From contig JACKLK010000001.1 of the NCBI GenBank assembly GCA_024236015.1, positions 868,001 through 932,000 on the forward strand: 64,000 nucleotides of DNA. The letters are read 5' to 3'. This DNA comes from Rhodoferax sp. Lineage in GTDB: Bacteria > Pseudomonadota > Gammaproteobacteria > Burkholderiales > Burkholderiaceae_C. The notes beneath the pieces are model-generated. The model saw only the letters and a list, made by a program, of their open reading frames with translations, searched no databases and was not told the origin of the DNA. The position numbers and the translations under genes are program-made. The stretch's first letter is position 1. Every line of letters begins with the position of its first letter. Positions 33,550-42,448 of the stretch are shown in pieces.

Positions 33550-34527
33550 GTGAGCAAGCAAGCCGATGATGGTGCCGGTACCGGCAAGCGCCTGCCGGGC
33601 AAGGATCCTCGTGTTGCGAGTCGCCGCGCGCCACGTGCGCCGGATGCTCGCCCGGTCGGCACGCGCACCCCGAGCCGGGCGCTGGGCTTGTTGCGCAGCT
33701 TGCCGTCGTTGTGGCAGTTGTTGCGCCGCAAGGCGGTCTCCGAAGACAAGTTGCCGCACGCGCGCTTCAGCGCGACATCGTTCGGCATCCGTTCGCTGGT
33801 CGTGGCGGGTACGGGCAGCCCCACCGTGGTATTCGAGTCCGGTATCGGACAGGGCAAGCGCAACTGGGCACCGGTGTTCAACCGGATCGCCGAACTGACC
33901 CGGGCCGTGGCCTATGACCGCGCCGGCTACGGCCAGAGCGAAATCTCGGACCAGCCCCGCGACGGCCTGCAGATCGTGCTCGAATTGCGCGAGATGCTGC
34001 GTACCGAGGGGCTGGAGCCACCTTATGTGCTGGTCGGCCATTCGCTGGGCGGAACCATGGTCAAGCTGTTTGCCAAGACCTGGCCCGACGAGGTCGCCGG
34101 CGTGGTATTGGTCGATGCGCGACACGAGGAGTTCACCCAGCGTTGCCGCCAGGTCGGTGTACACCGCTTGTTGTACGAACCGCCGGAGACCTTGCTGAAC
34201 ATGTTGCCACCGGTGCCGCGGGCCGAGTTGCTGGCGGCGCCGCTGACCTTGAAGCAGGCGCGCCGCGCCGGCAGTTTCCCCGACGTGCCGCTGATCGTGC
34301 TGACCCAGAGCAATGCCACCAGCCGCTGGCCAGAATCCCTGGGCAAGGTCTGGCTGGCCAGCCAGCGCAGGATGGCCGGCATGTCGGCACTCGGCCGCAT
34401 CAAGGTCGTCGGGGATGCCGGACACAACCTGCACATGGACCGTCCGGATGTCGTGGTGCGGGCGGTCACCGGCGTCGTGCGTGCGGCGCGCCTGATCCGC
34501 GGCAAGCGGCTCCGGACCCGGCGCTGA
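33550..34527 (+). CDS. Alpha/beta hydrolase of unknown substrate
   Basis: A 325-residue alpha/beta-hydrolase-fold protein. The nucleophile elbow is GHSLGG with S165; an oxyanion-region stretch (VVFESGIGQGKRNW) and a late His segment (GDAGHNLHMDRPDVV) complete the likely triad. The first ~65 residues are basic and Pro/Arg-rich with no clean signal peptide, so the GTG start may be too early; a start nearer residue 47-65 is possible. Substrate cannot be assigned. It lies 103 bases after lpdA on the same strand and converges on the NlpC/P60 gene. Confidence 0.8.
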   Translation: MSKQADDGAGTGKRLPGKDPRVASRRAPRAPDARPVGTRTPSRALGLLRSLPSLWQLLRRKAVSEDKLPHARFSATSFGIRSLVVAGTGSPTVVFESGIGQGKRNWAPVFNRIAELTRAVAYDRAGYGQSEISDQPRDGLQIVLELREMLRTEGLEPPYVLVGHSLGGTMVKLFAKTWPDEVAGVVLVDARHEEFTQRCRQVGVHRLLYEPPETLLNMLPPVPRAELLAAPLTLKQARRAGSFPDVPLIVLTQSNATSRWPESLGKVWLASQRRMAGMSALGRIKVVGDAGHNLHMDRPDVVVRAVTGVVRAARLIRGKRLRTRR

Positions 34528-34560
34528 GCCGAGGTCCGCTGGCGCGTCGCCCGGTCGCTG

Positions 34561-35112
34561 TCAGGGTTGGGATTCGAGGGATTCGACCCGGCGCGCACCG
34601 TTGAACCGGGTACGCCAGTAACCCACCCGCATGTCCTCGACCCGGACCTGGGCCCCGGGCTTGGGGGAGTGGATGAACTTGTTGTCGCCGACGTAGATGC
34701 CGACATGGCTGAATGCGCGGCGCAAGGTGTTGAAGAACACCAGGTCGCCCGGCTTGAGGTCGCTCTGATCGATCTCCTGGGTGGCCGCGGCCTGCTGGTC
34801 GGCGGTGCGCGGCAACAACAGGCCGACCGTCTGCTCGTACATCGCGCGGACGAATCCGCTGCAGTCGAACCCGGTCTCGAGCGAGGTTCCGCCGCGCTTG
34901 TAGGGCACGCCCAGGAATCCCATCGCACTGACGACCAGTTCCGAGGCCTTGTCCTTGGCTGTCTGGCCGGCCTGGGAGATCTGGCGGAACAAGCCGCGTT
35001 CGGCTAGCAGTTTTTCCAGGTCGTCGGTCGTGCCGGCGGGCGGGGCCGCATGGGCTGCGCCGGCCAGCAACAGGGTTGCCGCCAGAGCCATCAGTGAAGC
35101 CTTCGTGCGCAT
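34561..35112 (-). CDS. Exported NlpC/P60 family peptidoglycan hydrolase
   Basis: A 183-residue protein with a signal peptide (about 1-25, ending AHAA) and one NlpC/P60 cysteine-peptidase domain. The catalytic residues are C84 in DCSGFV, H136 in SHVGIYVGD and H148 in KFIHSP. Members cut peptide cross-links or stem peptides in peptidoglycan. It is the short single-domain type with no cell-wall-binding repeat visible. The ATG is set by the signal peptide; the much longer open frame upstream is antisense. It is divergent from the AcuI-like gene. Confidence 0.88.
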   Translation of the reverse strand: MRTKASLMALAATLLLAGAAHAAPPAGTTDDLEKLLAERGLFRQISQAGQTAKDKASELVVSAMGFLGVPYKRGGTSLETGFDCSGFVRAMYEQTVGLLLPRTADQQAAATQEIDQSDLKPGDLVFFNTLRRAFSHVGIYVGDNKFIHSPKPGAQVRVEDMRVGYWRTRFNGARRVESLESQP

Positions 35113-35382
35113 CGGCGGACGATAACGGCTGCGCGGCGCAGCGTCAAGCGATTCGTGATGCCAAGTGCTTGATTTCATTGAATATGTGGCATTCGTGACA
35201 CGATCGGGGCCAGGCGCTGGCCGGACGCAGGTCCGCGCCGCCAGGCCGGCGAATCCCTTCGCAGGCTGCGCCGAAGACGATTGGGCTACCATCAAACCGA
35301 GCGCGCCGCTTTCGCCTGGCCCATCACGCCGCTGGCTCGCCAGGCCGGATCCGGCTCCTGTACAACCAACCGGGGACACGCC

Positions 35383-36363
35383 ATGTTCAGCGCCATCTAC
35401 CTGACCAGGACCGACGACTTTGCCGCACAGTTGACCGAACTCGACGAGGCGCAGCTGCCGCAGGGCGACGTCACGGTTCGTGTGGAATATTCGACCCTCA
35501 ACTACAAGGATGGGCTGGCCATCACCAATCGTTCGCCGGTGGTACGCCACTGGCCGATGGTGGCCGGCGTCGACGGCGCCGGCACCGTGATCGCATCGAG
35601 CCACCCGGCCTGGAAGGCGGGGGACCGTTTCGTGCACAACGGCTGGGGCGTCGGCGAGACCCACTGGGGCTGCCTGGCCGAGAAGGCGCGGCTCAAGGGC
35701 GATTGGCTGGTGCGCCTGCCCGATGCCTTTACCGCGCGCCAGGCCATGGCCATCGGCACCGCCGGTTATACCGCCATGTTGTGCGTGCTGGCCCTGGAAG
35801 ACCATGGCATCGCACCGGCCTCGGGCGAGATCCTGGTGACCGGTGCCACCGGTGGCGTGGGCAGTGTTGCGGTGGCCTTGCTGGGCCGGCTGGGTTATAC
35901 GGTGGTGGCCGCCACGGGCAAGGCGTCGGAGGAAGCCTATCTGAAGCAACTCGGTGCGAGCTCGATCATCGCGCGTGACAGCCTGTCGGCGCCCGGCAAG
36001 CCGTTCCAGAAGGAGCGCTGGGCCGGTGTCGTGGACGCCGTCGGCTCGCATACCCTGGCCAACGCGATCGCCCAGACCCGGTACGGCGGTGTCGTCACCG
36101 CCTGCGGCCTGGCGCAGGGCACCGACCTGCCGACCACCGTGTTGCCCTTCATCCTGCGCGGCGTCACGCTGGCCGGCATCGATTCCGTGATGGCTCCGCT
36201 GACGCGGCGCCAACGGGCCTGGGACCGGCTGGCCCGCGACCTCGACCCGGCCCTGCTCGAGACGATGATGGTCGAGATCGCCTTGCCCGACGCCATAACC
36301 AAGGCCCATGAACTGCTCGATGGCAAGGTGCGCGGCCGGGTCGTCGTACGGACCGGAGCCTGA
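35383..36363 (+). CDS. AcuI/YhdH-type zinc-independent quinone oxidoreductase (acrylyl-CoA reductase-like)
   Basis: A 326-residue MDR-superfamily oxidoreductase. Motifs are TLNYKDGLAI and GVDGAGTVI near the front, and the NADPH-binding GATGGVGSVAVALLGRLG. The zinc-ligand Cys/His set is absent, as in YhdH/AcuI enzymes that reduce acrylyl-CoA or quinones. The exact substrate is inferred from family. The ATG giving MFSAIYLTRTDD is preceded by weak GGGGA. The PQQ-type dehydrogenase gene follows after one base (TGACATG). Confidence 0.88.
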   Translation: MFSAIYLTRTDDFAAQLTELDEAQLPQGDVTVRVEYSTLNYKDGLAITNRSPVVRHWPMVAGVDGAGTVIASSHPAWKAGDRFVHNGWGVGETHWGCLAEKARLKGDWLVRLPDAFTARQAMAIGTAGYTAMLCVLALEDHGIAPASGEILVTGATGGVGSVAVALLGRLGYTVVAATGKASEEAYLKQLGASSIIARDSLSAPGKPFQKERWAGVVDAVGSHTLANAIAQTRYGGVVTACGLAQGTDLPTTVLPFILRGVTLAGIDSVMAPLTRRQRAWDRLARDLDPALLETMMVEIALPDAITKAHELLDGKVRGRVVVRTGA

Positions 36364-36364
36364 C

Positions 36365-37516
36365 ATGCGAGGGCTGGCACCGCTGATCGGCTGGTGGTGG
36401 TTCGCCGCCATGCTGTTGTCGCCATCGCTGGCGCAGGCCCAGGACGTGCGGCCGCAGATGGTCGCCGCCGGATTGGCCCACCCCTGGGCGCTGGCCTTCC
36501 TGCCCGACGGCCGGATGCTGGTGACCGAACGCCCCGGCCGGCTGCGCGTCATCGACGGGGACGGCAGCATGGGCCCGCCGGTGTCGGGGGTGCCCGAGGT
36601 CGTGGGGCAAGGGCAGGGGGGCCTGCTCGATGTGATCGTCGACAGCGATTTCGCCCGCAACCGGGCCATCTTCTTCTGCTTCGCGCAGGCGGCCGAGCGC
36701 GGCAGCGGCAACAGCACGGCGCTGGCGCGCGCGCGCCTGTCCGCCGCCATGGATAGGCTCGAGGATGTACAGGTGATCTTCAGCCAGCAGCCCAAGTACG
36801 CCAGCAGTGCGCATTTCGGCTGCCGCATCGTCGAGAGCCGCACCGATGGCAAGGCCGATGGCCATCTGTTCCTGACCCTGGGAGACCGGTTTCGCCGCAT
36901 GGCCGACGCACAGACCCTGGACAACCACCATGGAAAGGTCGTGCGCATCGACAAGCAGGGCGGCGTGCCCAAGGACAATCCCTTTGCGGGCAACGGCCGG
37001 GGCCTGCCGGAGATCTGGAGTTACGGCCATCGCAACCTGCAGGGGGCGGCGCTGTCGCCCGATGGCCGCTTGTGGGTGCACGAACACGGCCCGCAGGGGG
37101 GCGACGAGATCAACATCCCGTCGCCCGGGCGCAACTACGGCTGGCCCGTCATCACCTATGGCGTGAACTACGGTGGCGGACAGATCGGCGAGGGCATCAG
37201 CCGCAAGGACGGCATGGAGCAGCCGATCCATCACTGGGTGCCGTCGATTGCGCCGTCTGGCATGGCGTTCCTGACCAGCGACCGCTACGGACCCGCGTGG
37301 AAGGGCAACCTGTTCATCGGTGCGCTCGCGGGGCGGCACCTGGTGCGCATCGAATGGCGCGGCGATGGCGACAGTGCCCGTGTCGTGCGCGAACACCGCC
37401 TGCTGACCGGACTCGGCGAACGCATCCGCGACGTGCGCCAAGGCCCGGACGGGCTGCTGTACGTGTTGACCGACTCGTCCAACGGCCGATTGATCCGCCT
37501 GCTGCCGCCGGGTTGA
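36365..37516 (+). CDS. PQQ-dependent soluble sugar dehydrogenase family protein
   Basis: A 383-residue exported protein with a signal peptide (ends near AQAQD). The GSDH beta-propeller is marked by HPWALAFLPDGRMLVTERPG, NHHGKVVRIDKQG, SYGHRNLQG, WVHEHGPQGGDEIN and GRNYGWPV. Relatives oxidise aldoses with PQQ in the periplasm, but many Burkholderiales members have no tested activity. It begins one base after the AcuI-like stop, so it is translationally coupled. A 17-base palindrome covers the last bases of its stop codon (37515-37531). Confidence 0.88.
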   Translation: MRGLAPLIGWWWFAAMLLSPSLAQAQDVRPQMVAAGLAHPWALAFLPDGRMLVTERPGRLRVIDGDGSMGPPVSGVPEVVGQGQGGLLDVIVDSDFARNRAIFFCFAQAAERGSGNSTALARARLSAAMDRLEDVQVIFSQQPKYASSAHFGCRIVESRTDGKADGHLFLTLGDRFRRMADAQTLDNHHGKVVRIDKQGGVPKDNPFAGNGRGLPEIWSYGHRNLQGAALSPDGRLWVHEHGPQGGDEINIPSPGRNYGWPVITYGVNYGGGQIGEGISRKDGMEQPIHHWVPSIAPSGMAFLTSDRYGPAWKGNLFIGALAGRHLVRIEWRGDGDSARVVREHRLLTGLGERIRDVRQGPDGLLYVLTDSSNGRLIRLLPPG

Positions 37517-37531
37517 CGCCAGGCTGGCGTC
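37515..37531. terminator. Perfect 17-bp palindrome at the 3' end of the sugar dehydrogenase gene
   Basis: GACGCCAG-G-CTGGCGTC. It includes the last two bases of the TGA stop and can form a 6-base stem with a 5-base loop. It lies between convergent genes. The lack of a T-run makes termination uncertain. Confidence 0.3.
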
Positions 37532-37573
37532 GGCTGGCTCCGGGATCAACGCCGTCCTGCTGCCGCGGGTCGG

Positions 37574-38476
37574 TCAGCGCTGCAGCACGACGAACAGATA
37601 ACGGGAGCCGTCGCCCAGCGTCGGTCCGCTGATGGCCGGGCGCATGGCCGCCGACTGCACCACGCTGCATTGCCGGATCGACAGGCCGGCACCGGTGGCC
37701 AGTTCGGTGACGGTCTGTTCCGAAGCCAGCGGGTAGTTGCGGGTATGGCGGGCAAACGCGAGCGCCATGCTGCGTACGCGGCCGGCATCCAGGTCGGCCG
37801 GCGGCGGCAGGTCGGCGCTGAGCCGGGCCGCCATGTCGGCGAATGACTCCGCCTGTTCCGGCGTGAACCCGACCGGCACGTCTTCGGGCGCCGCGCGCAA
37901 GCGGTTCGAGAAGACCAGTTGCCCGCCCTCGCGCAACAGGTGGCGATAGGCCTGGAACAGCGCCGCACGCGCCTTGGGACTGAAAAAGCCCAGGAAGCTG
38001 CTGGTGACGATGAGGTCGTAGCCCAGCGATGGCCGGTGTGCCAGCACGTCGGCGCATACGGTGTGCACCGGTCGGCCCTGGCGCTCGGCATACCAGGTGT
38101 TCAGGCGCAGCGGCGTCGGGCAGATGTCGAGCACGGTGACATGCAGGTCGACGCCCACGGTGGCACCGGCATGCCACAGGTGCGCCAGCATCGAATAGTC
38201 GGCGCAACCGGAAATCAGGACCCGGCGCACGCCTCCATGGGGATGCGGCTGCGCCGCCCAGGCCGCCATGGCCTCGAGGTAATGCGCCGGATGGCCCCCC
38301 AGCGTCGCGCCCAGTCGCATCAGCCGCATCGTCTGCCAGAAGCCGTGATAGGCGTCGCAACACGCACCGTCGCCATGGTGCACGCAAAGTTCGGCCGCCC
38401 AGGCCCGCGCCAGGGCCGCGGATTGCGCCAGCGGTTCGACCGGGCCGGGGCGCGGCGCCATAGGTTCCGGCTTCAT
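37574..38476 (-). CDS. Class I SAM-dependent methyltransferase
   Basis: A 300-residue protein. The SAM-binding core is RVLISGCADYSMLAHL (motif I, a Gly-x-Ala variant), followed by VLDICPTPL and a post-I strand ending in D, and YDLIVTSSFLGFFSP before a typical C-terminal strand (LLREGGQLVFSN). Substrate is unknown. Its ATG overlaps the stop of the ATP-grasp gene (ATGA at 38473-38476), so the two are almost certainly translated together, and the methyltransferase probably acts on the product of the ligase or on a shared intermediate. Converges on the PQQ-type gene. Confidence 0.82.
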   Translation of the reverse strand: MKPEPMAPRPGPVEPLAQSAALARAWAAELCVHHGDGACCDAYHGFWQTMRLMRLGATLGGHPAHYLEAMAAWAAQPHPHGGVRRVLISGCADYSMLAHLWHAGATVGVDLHVTVLDICPTPLRLNTWYAERQGRPVHTVCADVLAHRPSLGYDLIVTSSFLGFFSPKARAALFQAYRHLLREGGQLVFSNRLRAAPEDVPVGFTPEQAESFADMAARLSADLPPPADLDAGRVRSMALAFARHTRNYPLASEQTVTELATGAGLSIRQCSVVQSAAMRPAISGPTLGDGSRYLFVVLQR

Positions 38477-40437
38477 GGCGCAGCAGGCGCGGCAGCGCGG
38501 TCGGACGGCACGATCCGCCCGGCCAGCAAGGGCCACAGTTGATCGGCCAAGCGGGTGTCGCCATCGTCGATGCACTGCAGCGGCAACGCGCGTTGCTCCA
38601 GCATGGTGGTCGGGAGCGTGTGCATGTGGCTCGACGCACATGCCACCGCACCATCGACATGCGCCAGCACCATCGGCCACACGGCCTGCGGCACCGGTTC
38701 CGGCGGCTGATCGGGAGTCGCGCGCTCGGCGGTGACAACCAAGAGGCACAGCCGATCGAAGGGCAGGCCGTCGCGCAGCAGTTCGGCTGCCGTCATCACG
38801 ATGATGGCGCCGCCGATGCTGCGACTGCCGGCCAGCACACGCGCCGCGGCAAAGCCGCCGCCCGGTGCGGGGGCGAGCTGCTCCCGGTCTTCCCAGACCC
38901 CCTGCGCGCAGGCCAGGCCCCACGGGGGCACTCGGTCCGCGAGCCGCGCGTGCAGTTGCCGCGCCGCGCCCGCCCCGGACGCGAGCATCAGCACGACCGG
39001 GATGCGCCAGGGGCCCGGCAACAATTCGCGCAATACCTGCCGGTAGATGCCGGGCGTGGTGCTCGAGCCCAGCTGCGGCTGCCCGTTGACCTCGCAGATC
39101 AAGGCGCCTGTCTCCAGCCAGGATCGCCCGATGTCGGCCATGATCAGGTCGACGCCGGCCAGGTCGAGCTGCAGCGCCGCCGCCGCCCGTTCCGCGAGCC
39201 GGCGATTGTCCGGATGGATGAAGCCCTGCACCAGTGCCGGCGTACCGCCGGCGGATACATTGGCGCGTCGGCGCAAGCCGACCATGCGGCCGCTGGCGGG
39301 CACGGTTTGCGGCGTCAGTCCGTTTTGCGCCAGCAACTCCAGGGCCTCGGTGTCGAGCCCGATCGGCGCGTGGCCGCGCAGCTCTCCCGCGCGCAGGTGC
39401 GCCGGATCCTGGCGCTGGTGTTGCACCAGTTCGGCGATCGTGTGTCGACCATCGCCGACGACACCGGCGGCCTGGCGCACGATGGCCTTGATCAGGCGCC
39501 CGTTGAGCACGGTCAGGCGGTAGTCGTTGCCTTCGGCATGTTTCTCCACCAGGATGTGATCCGAACATCCGGCGGCCAGCGCGAACGCCGCCAGCACGGC
39601 GGCATCGTCGCGCAGATCGGCCGAAACACCTTGTCCCTGGTCCCGGTCCGCCGGCTTGACCACCACCGGATAACCGAGCTGGCGCGCCAGCTGCACCGCC
39701 ATCTGCGGGTTCGCGGCCCGCGCATGGACCGGGGCGGGGAAACCCAGCTGGCGCAGCACCTGGGCGGTGCGGAACTTGTCGCGTGCCAGCCGCGTGCCCA
39801 CGACCGGCGTGCGATCGGTGTAGCTGCTCTCGAGCCAGCGGCAGGCATGACCCTGCCCGTAGGCGATCACCCCGGGCACGACGCCGCGCCAGGGAAGGTC
39901 CAGCGCATGGGCGGCCTCCAGGAAACGGATGGTGTTGAATCCCGGTGCCTGGAACGGCCGCAGCGCGCGCATCAGATCGTCGACGGCCGCGGCCGAAGGG
40001 GTCTGTCCCCGCATCGCGTGCTGCGCGCTGCGCGATACCCACTCGATCGCCAACTTGCCGGCGTCGACGCCGGCATACGGCAATGCGAAGCGGATCGGCT
40101 GCGCCGCACCGGTGCTGCCATCGCGCCACAGGCAGGGGGCTTCGAACACCGGGACCTTGGCGCGCCGCTGCACCGCCAGCGACCATGCGAGCAGGCGTCG
40201 TACCAGGGCGAGTTCGTCGTCCGGGCCATCGGACGTTCCGCCACCAGCCGCCGTGGGCTCGGAGAAGAACCCGGCCATGGCCCGCTCCCACGGGCCGTGG
40301 TCCCAGTGGCCGCGCACGACCTCGCACAGCCCCAGCATCACCGGCTGCCGCGAGCCGTAGGCCATGCCGGGCAGCACCTGCCATTGCGGCGAAAACCGCC
40401 AGGTCGGGGGTGTGCCGGTCGTCGGTGCTGGAACCAT
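38473..40437 (-). CDS. Cyanophycin-synthetase-like ATP-grasp ligase with degenerate Mur-ligase half
   Basis: A 654-residue protein. Residues ~1-160 are unlike standard CphA. Residues ~195-460 are a CphA-type ATP-grasp region: SYTDRTPVVGTRLARDKF, VVVKPADRDQGQGVS and GVVGDGRHTIAEL. Residues ~475-600 align by eye with the front of the Mur-ligase domain, but GTNGKTT is replaced by LASGAGAA (485-492), so ATP binding there should be lost. The downstream LREGLGFDR-type segment is still recognisable (LRDGLPFDR). The likely role is an ATP-dependent amide ligation of an unknown substrate, not cyanophycin polymerisation. ATG at 40437 chosen; a TTG upstream is possible. Its stop overlaps the methyltransferase start. 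Confidence 0.75.
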   Translation of the reverse strand: MVPAPTTGTPPTWRFSPQWQVLPGMAYGSRQPVMLGLCEVVRGHWDHGPWERAMAGFFSEPTAAGGGTSDGPDDELALVRRLLAWSLAVQRRAKVPVFEAPCLWRDGSTGAAQPIRFALPYAGVDAGKLAIEWVSRSAQHAMRGQTPSAAAVDDLMRALRPFQAPGFNTIRFLEAAHALDLPWRGVVPGVIAYGQGHACRWLESSYTDRTPVVGTRLARDKFRTAQVLRQLGFPAPVHARAANPQMAVQLARQLGYPVVVKPADRDQGQGVSADLRDDAAVLAAFALAAGCSDHILVEKHAEGNDYRLTVLNGRLIKAIVRQAAGVVGDGRHTIAELVQHQRQDPAHLRAGELRGHAPIGLDTEALELLAQNGLTPQTVPASGRMVGLRRRANVSAGGTPALVQGFIHPDNRRLAERAAAALQLDLAGVDLIMADIGRSWLETGALICEVNGQPQLGSSTTPGIYRQVLRELLPGPWRIPVVLMLASGAGAARQLHARLADRVPPWGLACAQGVWEDREQLAPAPGGGFAAARVLAGSRSIGGAIIVMTAAELLRDGLPFDRLCLLVVTAERATPDQPPEPVPQAVWPMVLAHVDGAVACASSHMHTLPTTMLEQRALPLQCIDDGDTRLADQLWPLLAGRIVPSDRAAAPAAP

Positions 40438-40552
40438 GCCGCCGATCGTAGCGCCAATGCCCGCGGACCCCGCGGCTGGTACGTCAGGCAGGTGCAAGTT
40501 GCATCGTCACAATGGGCGGGTGACCCGTATCACAAAGCAAGGAGCAATTGCC

Positions 40553-42448
40553 ATGGCCGCGTATGCCGATTTCTACCGCCGATCCATCCAGGACAAGGAC
40601 GCTTTCTGGGCCGAGCAGGCCGCGCTGGTGGATTGGCACACACCCGCCACGCAGGTCTGCGACTACAGCCGTCCGCCGTTCGCGCGCTGGTTCGTCGGCG
40701 GCACGACCAACCTGTGCCACAACGCGGTGGACCGCCATCTCGCACAGCGGGCCGCGCAACCGGCGCTGATCGCCGTGTCCACCGAGACCGGCCTGGAGCA
40801 GGTCTACAGCTTCGCCGAGTTGCACCTGGAGGTGCAACGCATGGCCGCGGCCATGCTGGAACTGGGCGTGACCCAGGGCGACCGGGTATTGATCTACATG
40901 CCGATGGTGGCCGAGGCGGCCTTTGCGATGCTGGCGTGTGCCCGGATCGGTGCCATCCACTGCGTCGTGTTCGGCGGCTTCGCCTCGGGGGCGCTGGCCT
41001 CGCGCATCGAGGATGCATCGCCCCGGCTGGTGGTCAGTGCCGATGCCGGCTCGCGCGGCGGCAAGGTGGTGGCGTACAAGCCGCTGCTCGACGAGGCGAT
41101 CCGGCTGTCCAGCCACAAGCCGGACGCGGTGCTGCTGGTCGACCGGCAGTTGTCGGAGATGGCGCTCGAGCCCGGCCGCGACCATCTGTGGGGCCCGCTG
41201 CGCGAGCGGCACATGGAGGCGACCGTGCCGTGCGAATGGTTGCCTGCCGAACATCCGAGTTACACGCTGTACACCAGCGGCACGACCGGCAAGCCCAAGG
41301 GCGTGCAGCGCGATACCGGCGGATACGCGGTGGCGCTGGCGGCCAGCATGAAACACATCTTCTGCGGCAAGGCCGGCGAAACCTATTTCGCCACCAGCGA
41401 CATCGGCTGGGTGGTCGGGCACAGCTACATCATCTACGGGCCCCTGATCGCCGGCATGGCCACCATCATGTACGAGGGCTTGCCGATACGCCCCGATGGC
41501 GGCATCTGGTGGAGCCTGGTCGAGAAATACAAGGTCACGGTGATGTTCAGTGCGCCCACCGCGATCCGGGTGCTGAAGAAGCAGGATCCCGCGTTGCTGA
41601 CGAAATACGACCTGTCGTCGCTGCGCGCCTTGTTCCTGGCCGGTGAGCCGCTGGACGAACCGACAGCGCAATGGATCGCGTCGAGCCTGGGCAAACCCAT
41701 CATCGACAACTACTGGCAGACCGAGACCGGCTGGCCGATTCTCGGCCTGGCCAATGGCATCGAGCAGGCACCCAGCAAGTTCGGCAGCCCGGGCAAGGCC
41801 ATCTATGGCTACGACGTCAAGCTGATCGACGAGAACACCGGCGAGGAACTCCAGGGTGCGGGCAAGAAGGGCGTCGTGGCCATCGAAGGCCCGCTGCCCC
41901 CGGGCTGCATGCAGACGGTCTGGCGCGACGACCAGCGTTTCGTCGACACCTACTGGAAGAGCATCCCGGGCAAGCTGATCTACAGCACCTTCGACTGGGG
42001 CATTCGCGACGAGGACGGATATTTCTTCATCCTCGGCCGCACCGACGACGTGATCAACGTGGCCGGCCACCGGCTGGGCACGCGCGAGATCGAGGAAAGC
42101 ATTTCCGCCCACCCGAATATCTCCGAGGTCGCCGTGGTGGGCGTGGCCGACCCGCTCAAGGGGCAGGCCGCGATGGCATTCGCCATCGTCAAGGATGCCT
42201 CGGTGCTGACCGACGATGCGGCCCGTCTGCGCATGGAGGGCGAGATCATGAAGCAGGTCGACAAGGACCTGGGCGCCGTGGCGCGTCCGTCGCGCGTGCA
42301 GTTCGTCAGCCTGTTGCCCAAGACCCGCAGCGGGAAGCTGCTGCGCCGCGCCATCGTGGCGGTCTGCGAGGGGCGCGATCCGGGTGACCTGACGACGATG
42401 GAAGACCCGGCTGCATTGCAGCAGATCCGGGATCTGGTCAAGCGCTGA
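40553..42448 (+). CDS. prpE: Propionate--CoA ligase
   Basis: A 631-residue acyl-CoA synthetase of the ANL superfamily, making propionyl-CoA from propionate, ATP and CoA. Motifs are YTSGTTGKPKGVQRDTGG (AMP-binding) and the C-terminal SGKLLRR with catalytic K595, a Lys that can be acetylated. The close match of the RDTGGY segment to PrpE favours propionate over acetate. AAGGAG lies 8 bases before the ATG. It is transcribed away from the ATP-grasp gene and converges on the glycosyltransferase gene with an 11-base overlap. No other prp genes are nearby. Confidence 0.92.
   Translation: MAAYADFYRRSIQDKDAFWAEQAALVDWHTPATQVCDYSRPPFARWFVGGTTNLCHNAVDRHLAQRAAQPALIAVSTETGLEQVYSFAELHLEVQRMAAAMLELGVTQGDRVLIYMPMVAEAAFAMLACARIGAIHCVVFGGFASGALASRIEDASPRLVVSADAGSRGGKVVAYKPLLDEAIRLSSHKPDAVLLVDRQLSEMALEPGRDHLWGPLRERHMEATVPCEWLPAEHPSYTLYTSGTTGKPKGVQRDTGGYAVALAASMKHIFCGKAGETYFATSDIGWVVGHSYIIYGPLIAGMATIMYEGLPIRPDGGIWWSLVEKYKVTVMFSAPTAIRVLKKQDPALLTKYDLSSLRALFLAGEPLDEPTAQWIASSLGKPIIDNYWQTETGWPILGLANGIEQAPSKFGSPGKAIYGYDVKLIDENTGEELQGAGKKGVVAIEGPLPPGCMQTVWRDDQRFVDTYWKSIPGKLIYSTFDWGIRDEDGYFFILGRTDDVINVAGHRLGTREIEESISAHPNISEVAVVGVADPLKGQAAMAFAIVKDASVLTDDAARLRMEGEIMKQVDKDLGAVARPSRVQFVSLLPKTRSGKLLRRAIVAVCEGRDPGDLTTMEDPAALQQIRDLVKR

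Noticed and set aside
38473..40437. Calling the ligase a functional cyanophycin synthetase
   Set aside because: The Mur-ligase P-loop and the end of that domain are missing, and no cyanophycinase gene is nearby.
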